A stretch of DNA of 9,150 nt from Cyclobacteriaceae bacterium (GTDB taxonomy: Bacteria; Bacteroidota; Bacteroidia; Cytophagales; Cyclobacteriaceae): the NCBI GenBank assembly GCA_025363495.1, contig JANYDR010000137.1, positions 1 through 9,150 of the forward strand, written 5' to 3'. The position numbers and the translations under genes are program-made. Every line of letters starts with the position of its first letter. The first letter of the stretch is position 1. This document shows positions 1-5,697 of this stretch, piece after piece. The notes under the pieces are model-generated. The model searched no databases. It worked only from the letters and a program-made list of their open reading frames with translations, and was not told the DNA's origin.

Positions 1-527
1 AAACCGAAAGGTGGTTTCTCTTCAGAATATTCAACCCGCAAAATATAGGTGATAACCAGTTTGGAAAGATTTACAATTGTAAATGTGATGGGGGCTAGCA
101 GACCGTACATTATCACGAATGGAAGCGCTAGCGCTGAGAGCACCAGGTTCGGATTGATCATGAAAAGACTCTTCGGCAGAAACTCTGCCGTAAACAATAT
201 CAGAAGTGTAGATAATATCGTCTGAATCAGGAGAACTGCCGGTTCATTGTTGAATGATGCGGGCAAATTTTCAATAAGAACAGGGGCAAATAAAAGCGCC
301 ATATTATTACCAAAAATCACGAGAGCAAGTGTGTTACCGATCAGCGTTGTGCCTATAAACCGCGAAGGATTCTGCATGAAATAAGACATGATCTTACCGG
401 ACCATATCCCCTGCTTTCCCTGCAATTCAATCTGAAGACGATTCGCAGAAAGAAAGGCGATCTCTATTCCTGAAAAGAAAAAGGAGAAAACAAGAGAGGT
501 AATGATCCAGGGATACAGTGATTCCAT
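1..527 (-). CDS. CNNM/CorC (HlyC family) membrane transporter, N-terminal part; runs off the left edge
   Basis: The first 175 residues of a hemolysin/CorC-type integral membrane protein, cut by the window edge. The visible part matches the CNNM (DUF21, PF01595) membrane domain: a first helix leading into SGIEIAFLSANRLQI at about residues 19-33, a polar GNN in a membrane segment at about 73-75, and the family's ExxPKS motif (EFLPKS) at about 115-120, followed by more hydrophobic helices. CBS and CorC_HlyC domains would be expected beyond the edge. Characterised relatives take part in Mg2+/Co2+ export; the substrate here cannot be read from the sequence. The ATG at 527 overlaps the stop of the upstream 53-residue gene (TGATG) and has a modest AAGG 4 nt upstream, so translational coupling is likely. 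GldE belongs to the same superfamily, but I see nothing that specifically points to it. Confidence 0.9.
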   Translation of the reverse strand, partial: MESLYPWIITSLVFSFFFSGIEIAFLSANRLQIELQGKQGIWSGKIMSYFMQNPSRFIGTTLIGNTLALVIFGNNMALLFAPVLIENLPASFNNEPAVLLIQTILSTLLILFTAEFLPKSLFMINPNLVLSALALPFVIMYGLLAPITFTIVNLSKLVITYILRVEYSEEKPPFG

Positions 528-688
528 CAGACCTTGAATAATTTTCGGTATGTAAACCAGAACATCAGGAGCAGGGCGATCATAACCCAGGTATATGCAT
601 GAGCAAGCCCGGCGGCCATCACTTCATATGCACTAATAATGATAAAGACCACGCTCAATGAGAGCAGGATGGTATCAAAAAGTTTCAT
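527..688 (-). CDS. 53-residue two-helix membrane protein, uncharacterised
   Basis: A small ORF of 53 codons plus TGA. The start reads MKLFDTILLSLSVVFIIISA and the end KLFKV. There are two hydrophobic segments at about residues 6-24 and 31-47, joined by a short loop (EVMAAGLAH), and a basic C-terminus (TYRKLFKV), which fits a helical hairpin in the inner membrane. The stop codon shares its A with the ATG of the downstream CNNM transporter, so the two are almost certainly co-translated. A candidate -7 element (TAAATTTA) lies 15 nt upstream of the ATG. I do not recognise a named family. From memory, a similarly sized membrane ORF occurs at this position between lptC and the CNNM gene in other Cytophagales, but this is unverified. 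Its position suggests an accessory subunit of the transporter. The gene is easily missed by length cut-offs. Confidence 0.82.
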   Translation of the reverse strand: MKLFDTILLSLSVVFIIISAYEVMAAGLAHAYTWVMIALLLMFWFTYRKLFKV

Positions 689-695
689 GGGGCAG

Positions 696-703
696 TAAAT
701 TTA
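696..703 (-). promoter_or_regulatory. Candidate Bacteroidota -7 element for the 53-aa/CNNM gene pair
   Basis: On the minus strand the octamer reads TAAATTTA, seven of eight positions matching TAnnTTTG, and begins 15 nt upstream of the ATG at 688. I see no convincing TTG -33 element at the right distance. The octamer is self-complementary, so strand cannot be decided from the motif alone. Placement downstream of the lptC-distal hairpin supports a separate transcription unit. Confidence 0.35.
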
Positions 704-713
704 CACTTTTTTG

Positions 714-726
714 GAAACCGGGTTTC
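714..726. promoter_or_regulatory. Perfect 13-bp palindrome GAAACC-G-GGTTTC (possible operator)
   Basis: Two 6-bp arms with a 1-nt centre. It lies 10 bp upstream (minus strand) of the candidate -7 element of the 53-aa/CNNM pair, so it would fall between the -33 and -7 regions, a usual position for a repressor site. No regulator gene in the window points to it, and chance or an outlying unit of the neighbouring palindromic repeat are alternatives. Confidence 0.25.
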
Positions 727-766
727 TTCGGGAAAACTATGCTCTCCTGGGACAACTATCGATGGA

Positions 767-795
767 CCGGAATAAAATAACGATATAGATTCCGG
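767..795. repeat. Second hairpin competing with the palindromic element
   Basis: CCGGAAT (767-773) and ATTCCGG (789-795) form a perfect 7-bp stem with a 15-nt A/T-rich loop. The right arm shares 790-795 with the left arm of the larger palindrome, so the two stems exclude each other. Confidence 0.45.
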
Positions 796-852
796 TTGCC
801 GGATACCAGTTACAGGGACTCGATCCAGGCTACCGGTATCCGGCAACTGGAA
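790..852. repeat. Intergenic palindromic element made of 7-nt units, just downstream of lptC
   Basis: The left arm (790-807, TTCCGGTTGCCGGATACC) pairs with the right arm (835-852, GGTATCCGGCAACTGGAA) over 18 bp with a single G-T wobble, leaving a 27-nt loop. The outer part of each side is built from three consecutive heptamers: CCGGTTG, CCGGATA, CCAGTTA on the plus strand from 792, and CCAGTTG, CCGGATA, CCGGTAG on the minus strand from 850. It starts 7 nt after the lptC stop and would fold strongly in the lptC transcript. No U-tract follows it, so it is not a classical intrinsic terminator; a REP-like dispersed element or 3'-end stabiliser fits better. Confidence 0.75.
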
Positions 853-859
853 ACAATTC

Positions 860-1378
860 TCAGTCCTTCACTTCAAATTCTCCCTCAACCTTCTTGATAA
901 CATAGGTTGAAAGATCCTGTGCGGCATCAAGACCAGTGCCGTAAACAACTTCGTTCTCTAATTTGATGGTGACAAATTTCTCTGTGTAGATTTTTTTATC
1001 ACTCTGCTTCCAAAATAGTTCTTCGGTGTTTAGCTGTTGTTTTTTTTCAAGATTTACTACCTCCACTTTACCACGGCCACGCCAAAGATTTTGTTCTTTA
1101 AAGTAAAAAGCATTGTTGGCTTTAAGAGTAGAGGTTAATATGCCCTTATCATTATAGAACTCCAGGTAAAGGCCATCCGGAAATTCGCGGTCCCCATTTT
1201 TAAATTCCTGTGTTGTTTTGGCCTTCATCTTTACTTTGATGCGATCGTTCTCGGTGTATTGAACGTCTACATTCTGACCTTCGCTAAGAGGTCCAGTGTA
1301 CTCTACCAAAGGAGGCACTTCTTTAGTAGTGCATGCCTGTAGAAAAATAAAAACGATTAAAAGAATTCTATGCACCAT
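860..1378 (-). CDS. lptC: LPS-export periplasmic protein LptC, lipoprotein form
   Basis: LptC is the single-domain component of the Lpt bridge that receives lipopolysaccharide from LptBFG and passes it to LptA. The 172-residue length fits the family. The N-terminus is a lipoprotein signal peptide with lipobox LQAC (Cys16), so anchoring would be by lipidation and not by the N-terminal helix of E. coli LptC. The rest is a beta-rich LptC/OstA-type fold: repeated strands such as DGLYLEFYNDKGILTSTLKA and RGKVEVVNLEKKQQLNTEELFW, then KKIYTEKFVTIKLEN and a GTGLDAAQDLSTYVIKKVEGEF tail typical of the family. A hairpin terminator lies directly upstream, with a possible -7 element in its T-tract, and a palindromic repeat follows the stop. 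Next to a TPR protein and a CNNM transporter, this is the arrangement I expect in Bacteroidota. No other lpt gene is in the window. Confidence 0.88.
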   Translation of the reverse strand: MVHRILLIVFIFLQACTTKEVPPLVEYTGPLSEGQNVDVQYTENDRIKVKMKAKTTQEFKNGDREFPDGLYLEFYNDKGILTSTLKANNAFYFKEQNLWRGRGKVEVVNLEKKQQLNTEELFWKQSDKKIYTEKFVTIKLENEVVYGTGLDAAQDLSTYVIKKVEGEFEVKD

Positions 1379-1383
1379 TTTAT

Positions 1384-1391
1384 CTAAAATA
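1384..1391 (-). promoter_or_regulatory. Candidate -7 element of lptC inside the terminator T-tract
   Basis: The minus strand reads TATTTTAG, seven of eight positions matching TAnnTTTG, starting 13 nt upstream of the lptC ATG, the same distance range as the other candidate elements here (10-15 nt). The -33 region would fall in the terminator stem and shows no TTG, so this is weak and could simply reflect the A/T-rich tail. Confidence 0.25.
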
Positions 1392-1393
1392 AA

Positions 1394-1432
1394 AAAGCCC
1401 CATCCCGAACGGATCGGGACGGGGCCTTATTT
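1394..1432. terminator. Strong bidirectional intrinsic terminator between the TPR gene and lptC
   Basis: GCCCC-A-TCCCGA (1397-1408) pairs with TCGGGA-C-GGGGC (1414-1425): an 11-bp G/C-rich stem with one A/C mismatch and a 5-nt loop. T-rich tracts follow on both strands (TTTTTTATTTT on minus toward lptC; TTATTTTTTT on plus). It ends the coaX-OMP-TPR transcript, whose last stop codon is at 1446. Nothing on the plus strand nearby needs it. Confidence 0.85.
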
Positions 1433-1445
1433 TTTTCTAAAAGAA

Positions 1446-2783
1446 TTAGTCGCGTGTCTTTAGTGTGACTGTTTCACCAATCCAGCAACCTACTTTTTGA
1501 CTTGATCCCACCACCCAGTTGAGAAGGAATATATCTTCTTTGGATGGGAACTGAGCTTTAGCACGTGACATCAGTGCACTGTTGCCAGCACGTTGATACA
1601 TTTCATAAGCCGCAAGATAAATCAGACGATCTTCGGCCTGACTTTGTTTCTTAGCGCAGTTGTCAAAGCTGTTGTAATAAAGGTCGCCGATCTTTTCGAA
1701 TGCTTCCTTGTTGGAAGCATCCAGCGATGCCGCCTGGCGATAGAGCTCTCTTGCTCCGGAATAATTACCTTTTTTAGATTCAATCATTCCAAGGTAGACT
1801 GTGGTTTCAGACTTGTCGGCTGGAGTTGCTGCTATTTCAAGTGCTTCCTTATACTTAGGTTCAGCCTTGGCAAAGTCACCAGCGCTCAGGTACCTACCTG
1901 CCAATGTCTTTTTCAAACCATAATCTTTCTCAGGATTCAGTTTATCAATGGCTTCCAATGACTCTAGCCAAAGCGGATCATCCGTGCATTTACCCTGCAA
2001 CATGAAATTGAAAATTTTCTTTGCAAGTGCCAGATCTTCAGGATGTGCTTTGAATTTCGGAGCAAGATTCTTCTTCACAAAATCACAATCAACTTTCACC
2101 ATACCAATAAGAATTCCGTCTACAGCATCTTTGTAGCCTTTCAATTTGGTAACGTCATCTGGTTTGTTCTTTTGCGTAGCCACAGCAATTTTGGCGTCTG
2201 TTACGGCCATGATTTTATCATACCGTTGGAAGATTTGTTCTTCAGTAAGATTTTTAAATAATGTCTGGTTGTTCTTAACGGTAGTCATGTAAGCAACAAG
2301 ATTTCCATCCGTTACATTATTACCACTTTCGTCATACACTTTGTCATACATTGCCAGTAACGCAGGAAGGTTCTCCTTTGATTTGAAATTATATTTATAG
2401 GAAGCATAAACTTTGCGATTCATTACATTGATTTGATCTCCACAGTTTTGAATGCGAAGATCATAGATCATCATAAGTGAATCGAACAGAACTTTTTTCT
2501 TGGCAGGGTCGGTCTCTTTTTCAGCAAGTTTATCATAAACATCGGCCGCATCGATATACAATTTTGTATTCCATTTGGGTCCATTAGTGAGCATCCATTG
2601 TACACCAGGTGTGGCCTGACGATAGTTACCCTGTTTAAGGGCATCTGACCACATAGCAACACTTTCATCAGCTTTTGCCCTGTTTTCAGGCCAGATAAAC
2701 TCTTTGCACTGCGCAAGAGCGGGTGTCTGGACCCCTGCTTGAACAAGCGCCAGACAAACGATTATTACAAATTTAAATTTCAT
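1446..2783 (-). CDS. Secreted tetratricopeptide-repeat protein
   Basis: A 445-residue protein with a signal peptide likely cut after ALA (residue 24) or AQ, leaving Cys26 near the mature N-terminus; the -1 Gln argues against a true lipobox. The middle region (about 40-290) is helical and degenerate. Clear TPR units lie at about 291-323 (AGRYLSAGDFAKAEPKYKEAL) and 324-357 (YLGMIESKKGNYSGARELYR), with a third, interrupted unit at about 358-400. The mature part has six cysteines (26, 114, 233, 266, 376, 433), an even number that would suit disulfides in the periplasm. TPR proteins of this kind act as scaffolds; the partner is unknown, but the outer-membrane barrel 16 nt upstream is the obvious candidate. 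The start at 2783 is supported by the signal peptide, not by an RBS. The gene ends just before the terminator. Confidence 0.88.
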   Translation of the reverse strand: MKFKFVIIVCLALVQAGVQTPALAQCKEFIWPENRAKADESVAMWSDALKQGNYRQATPGVQWMLTNGPKWNTKLYIDAADVYDKLAEKETDPAKKKVLFDSLMMIYDLRIQNCGDQINVMNRKVYASYKYNFKSKENLPALLAMYDKVYDESGNNVTDGNLVAYMTTVKNNQTLFKNLTEEQIFQRYDKIMAVTDAKIAVATQKNKPDDVTKLKGYKDAVDGILIGMVKVDCDFVKKNLAPKFKAHPEDLALAKKIFNFMLQGKCTDDPLWLESLEAIDKLNPEKDYGLKKTLAGRYLSAGDFAKAEPKYKEALEIAATPADKSETTVYLGMIESKKGNYSGARELYRQAASLDASNKEAFEKIGDLYYNSFDNCAKKQSQAEDRLIYLAAYEMYQRAGNSALMSRAKAQFPSKEDIFLLNWVVGSSQKVGCWIGETVTLKTRD

Positions 2784-2799
2784 GGTAGTTTAGGTTCAG

Positions 2800-4077
2800 T
2801 TAGTCAAACTTGCGTTTTATAAACCATTGGTCGATAAAAGTTATGCCAAAATAGAGTTTTATATAGTTTTCCTCAACAGTATTTAACGTCTTGTCTCCTT
2901 TTTTTCCAACTTTTAAAGCAAGGTCAAGAGCAGACAATCCATTTACTGGCAGCGATAAGCCAAAAGTAATGCCAAAATCTTTAACCGCGTTGCCGTTCGC
3001 CAAATAGGGGTAATTTTCCAGACTAGCGCCTGTTCGGTACGTTACTCTTTTGAGATAGCTGGTCAGCGATTGTCTGTCGGGCGAAATTTCGAAACCTGCC
3101 GCTACCCGCCAATTCGTCGAGGCGTACGGATTAGTGCCATCAATTCCACGATAGCTCGAATAGTTTGAATACGATCCATCAAGTGCAGTAGTCCACCGAC
3201 CGGGTTTACCAAATGAAACACCCATTGCAATGCTTTGCGGAAGGGAAATCTTGCCAGGTTGATTTGATATTAGTGTAAGCGAATCGATAGGTAGTCCTCT
3301 TGAGCTAAGTCTATCCAGTCGTTGAAAATACTTCGCGTTCACGGTAGTCTTGAGATCGTAGACTAATCCAAAATTGAAAACATAATTATTTTTGGTTAGG
3401 GAATCCAGGTGAATAGCAAGGGCCGGAGAAAGTTGAAAGCCAGACACGGAAGTTCTTTCATACACATGAGGATTCGACACAACAAAGGGGGAGTAGGCCA
3501 GGGTATTAGAATACTCGCTGACAGCTGCACTGAATAAATACGTGGCCTTTAGTCCAAGGGCAATTTTTCTATTTATGGCGTAACCCGTTGACCAGCTAAA
3601 TTGATTCACTCCACCCGATCCGATTTCGGTAACATTTACTTTGGAAGTGTCATTTCCATGAACGGGAGTAGAATATTTTAACTGATAATTAAGGCGCGTA
3701 TATGGCATCAGGCTCAGAGAACTTGTCAATTTACCAGGCTTAAGCGGGATCACCAGGACCAGATAATTCAAATTTCCACTACCGCTTTTCCCCGTTGTAG
3801 TAGCGGAAGTCTGAGTTCGCTGTTCGCCGATAATGCCGGCCTGGAACGTTGTTCTCAGATTGTAGGGAAGCAATGCCGGATTTAAATTATTCGCATAATA
3901 GTAGCTGGGGTTACTAATGCCGGTGCCACCCATTCCCATATTAGGTGTTAATGCCATATCAAATTGTTCGCCAATGCCATAAGAGGAAAATGGGCTCTTG
4001 GCAGCCTGGCCGAGTGCAAGAGTGCTGGACATTATAAGACCGGCCAGGAAAGGGAAACGAATTTTACGAAGTGACAT
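2800..4077 (-). CDS. Outer-membrane beta-barrel protein, FadL/PorV-like, function unknown
   Basis: A 425-residue barrel with a signal peptide (cleavage near ALGQ, residue 24) followed by the SPFSSYGIGE opening that I associate with a Bacteroidota outer-membrane family. The N-terminal region carries NMGMGGTGIS (46-55) and NPALLPYN (66-73), resembling the NPA region of FadL/PorV-type proteins. Alternating strands and short turns follow, and the protein ends in an aromatic strand (LYFGITFIDQWFIKRKF). No catalytic motif is visible. Its ATG lies inside the 3' end of coaX (14-nt overlap), so its translation probably depends on coaX translation, and the TPR gene follows after 16 nt. A transport or assembly role is plausible, but no substrate can be inferred. 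Confidence 0.85.
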   Translation of the reverse strand: MSLRKIRFPFLAGLIMSSTLALGQAAKSPFSSYGIGEQFDMALTPNMGMGGTGISNPSYYYANNLNPALLPYNLRTTFQAGIIGEQRTQTSATTTGKSGSGNLNYLVLVIPLKPGKLTSSLSLMPYTRLNYQLKYSTPVHGNDTSKVNVTEIGSGGVNQFSWSTGYAINRKIALGLKATYLFSAAVSEYSNTLAYSPFVVSNPHVYERTSVSGFQLSPALAIHLDSLTKNNYVFNFGLVYDLKTTVNAKYFQRLDRLSSRGLPIDSLTLISNQPGKISLPQSIAMGVSFGKPGRWTTALDGSYSNYSSYRGIDGTNPYASTNWRVAAGFEISPDRQSLTSYLKRVTYRTGASLENYPYLANGNAVKDFGITFGLSLPVNGLSALDLALKVGKKGDKTLNTVEENYIKLYFGITFIDQWFIKRKFD

Positions 4078-4783
4078 TATATAACAGAATGCTATTCAGA
4101 CCCATCAAAACCAATTCTGGGGCCACAAAGATGGAAGGATTAAGATGGTTTTCAAAAAAATGAGCATCTCCACCACATAAAATCACCCTGACCCCGGGGT
4201 ACTCGATTTCATAACGACTGACAGTTCCTTTTATTTCTTCGAGTATGCCGTTCATAACTCCACTTTGGAGACAACTTACTGTGCTATTTCCGGTAATGGG
4301 AGGTGAGGTCACTGCTGTGACGAGGGGTAATTTTGCTGTAAAATGATGCATTGCTTCAAAGCGCATTGCCACTCCCGGTGAGATGGCTCCTCCAAGATAT
4401 TCTCCAGACTCATTAACAAACTCATAATTGATGCATGTACCGATATCGATGATGAGACAATTATGTTGAGGGAATATTGACCAGGCCCCGCAGACGGCAG
4501 CGATACGATCAACACCCAGCGTGATCGGAGTAGAATATCGGTTTATAATAGGAACTGGAAGCTTTGTTGTGAGGATGAGTTTTTCTTTGCCAACTCGCGT
4601 GGATAAAATAATGTCAGATGGATCTTGTGTTACCGAACTCACCAATAGATTTTCAATAGATGTGTGGTCCAGAAAGTTCTGAAGATCTGGTAGAGAGTCG
4701 AATATTTCTTTATTAATCAGAGATTCCTTTTCAAAAATCCCTGCCTTGATAAGTGAATTACCGATATCAATAACAAGGTTCAT
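4064..4783 (-). CDS. coaX: Type III pantothenate kinase
   Basis: Phosphorylates pantothenate with ATP, the first step of CoA synthesis, in the cytoplasm. At 239 residues it is near the usual length of CoaX. The ASKHA-fold motifs are all visible: phosphate loop DIGNSLIKAGIF (6-17), GVDR with the catalytic-region Asp (90-93), the second loop DIGTC (113-117), GGAISPG (131-137), TGNST (164-168) and CGGDA (203-207). The segment after DIGT reads CINYEF where many CoaX proteins have AxTxD, a variation I believe is common in Bacteroidota. The ATG at 4783 begins directly before the MNLVIDIGNS motif, leaving no room for a later start. It is first in the leftward operon, overlaps the downstream barrel gene by 14 nt, and has a good promoter match immediately upstream. 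Confidence 0.95.
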   Translation of the reverse strand: MNLVIDIGNSLIKAGIFEKESLINKEIFDSLPDLQNFLDHTSIENLLVSSVTQDPSDIILSTRVGKEKLILTTKLPVPIINRYSTPITLGVDRIAAVCGAWSIFPQHNCLIIDIGTCINYEFVNESGEYLGGAISPGVAMRFEAMHHFTAKLPLVTAVTSPPITGNSTVSCLQSGVMNGILEEIKGTVSRYEIEYPGVRVILCGGDAHFFENHLNPSIFVAPELVLMGLNSILLYNVTS

Positions 4784-4787
4784 GGCG

Positions 4788-4818
4788 CGAAGCTATAAAT
4801 ATCCGAAGGGGATAACAA
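4788..4818 (-). promoter_or_regulatory. Candidate coaX operon promoter: TTG, 20 nt, TAGCTTCG
   Basis: On the minus strand TTG (4818-4816) is followed after 20 nt by TAGCTTCG (4795-4788), seven of eight positions matching the Bacteroidota TAnnTTTG -7 element. The element begins 12 nt before the coaX ATG, so the mRNA leader would be only a few nucleotides long. The spacing is close to that reported for this promoter class. It is the best promoter match in the window. Confidence 0.5.
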
Positions 4819-5024
4819 TGACCTGTTGATAGTTTGAATCATCATTGGTTTTATGAAGTTGGAATTTATTTAGTCCTGTCTTTGGGTTTAATTGACGCTT
4901 GGATTTAATATTTGGTGATCGATTTAGAAGAACAATTTTCCAATGGACTTTAGTAGATTCTGGCCTGAGCAATCGTTTGAAATATTCTGAATAGCTTTGG
5001 AACATTCGGTTAAATTTATGAACT

Positions 5025-5032
5025 TACCTTTA
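5025..5032 (+). promoter_or_regulatory. Candidate -7 element of the secreted protein gene at 5035
   Basis: TACCTTTA matches seven of eight positions of TAnnTTTG and begins 10 nt before the ATG. A TTTG at 4996-4999 is the nearest -33 candidate but sits about 25 nt away, longer than usual. It would give a very short or absent leader. Confidence 0.45.
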
Positions 5033-5034
5033 CA

Positions 5035-5604
5035 ATGGACAGATTTCTTTTTTTTCTTTGCCTTTCTTGTTTCTCCATTTCCTCCTTTGCCCAATCAGAC
5101 AGCAGTGGAGTCTTCTTAAATAGCGCAGCCTTTTTAAAGCGTCAGCTCACGTATGCCTGTGATTGTAGTAAGGACAAGCATTCAATAAAGCTTGGTTCAC
5201 TTTTTAACTTCAGGGAAATTACTATTAGGGAGAATGGGGTGAAACATAAGATGAGCAAAAGAGAACTGTTCGGATTCAGAAATTGCGAAAAGAAATCATA
5301 TCGCTTTTATTTAGATAAGGAATATAGAATTGTTAGTACGCTAAAGATCTATCTATACTTTACCGAGTCGGAGTCGGGCACGGGTAAAGGTTCATCTATT
5401 AGCGATCTTTTTTTCTTCAGCACATCTCTGGATTCCGATGTCATTCCACTTACCACTGAAAACCTAAAAGCCGCTTATTCCCAAAATAAAAGATTTCATG
5501 ACCTCCTGGACTCGTCATTTAGGAGTGAAAACGAGCTTAGTACATTTGATAAATACCAGAAAAAATACAAGTTGGTTAGTGTTTTTGAAGAATCATTGAA
5601 ATAA
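5035..5604 (+). CDS. Secreted protein of unknown function with a Cys-containing GFRNC...YRFY motif
   Basis: A 189-residue protein with a clear signal peptide (MDRFLFFLCLSCFSISSFAQ, cut at about residue 20). The mature part starts with a helix-like stretch and CDC (Cys42, Cys44), then KHSIKLGSLFNFREITIRENGVKHKMSKRELFGFRNCEKKSYRFYLDKEYRI (about 48-99). The pattern of a strand ending in xGVxxxxxKxELFGFRxC followed by YRFY resembles uncharacterised secreted Bacteroidota proteins I have seen, but I cannot name a Pfam family. The C-terminal half is charged and Ser-rich with no motif I can assign. It is divergent from coaX across 251 bp, has its own -7-like element, and is followed at once by a terminator, so it is probably monocistronic. 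Confidence 0.8.
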   Translation: MDRFLFFLCLSCFSISSFAQSDSSGVFLNSAAFLKRQLTYACDCSKDKHSIKLGSLFNFREITIRENGVKHKMSKRELFGFRNCEKKSYRFYLDKEYRIVSTLKIYLYFTESESGTGKGSSISDLFFFSTSLDSDVIPLTTENLKAAYSQNKRFHDLLDSSFRSENELSTFDKYQKKYKLVSVFEESLK

Positions 5605-5640
5605 AATCACCTGCCGTGCGCTAGGTTGATTTATTTTTCC
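5604..5640 (+). terminator. Intrinsic terminator after the secreted protein gene
   Basis: AATCACCT (5605-5612) pairs with AGGTTGATT (5623-5631) with one bulged T, around a 10-nt loop, and is followed by TTATTTTTCC. The stem begins at the stop codon of the gene. Confidence 0.6.
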
Positions 5641-5697
5641 TTAGTCAATCCAGAAAAATCATTTTAACAGTTATCTTGCGCCCTCCAAAATCAGGGA

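Noticed and set aside
1593..2261. Three plus-strand ORFs (1593-1961, 1948-2136, 2043-2261)
   Set aside because: They lie entirely antisense to the TPR gene, which has a signal peptide and clear TPR units; they overlap one another and have no domain features.
2471..2746. 91-codon minus-strand ORF inside the TPR gene
   Set aside because: Alternative frame of the TPR coding sequence, basic and unstructured, without features.
4793..5005. 70-codon minus-strand ORF directly upstream of coaX (MFQSYSEYFKRLL...IPFGYL)
   Set aside because: No signal peptide, domain or recognisable similarity; Lys/Asn/Gln-rich as expected from A/T-rich non-coding DNA; its 3' end overlaps the best promoter match for coaX. 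A decayed remnant of an upstream operon gene cannot be excluded.
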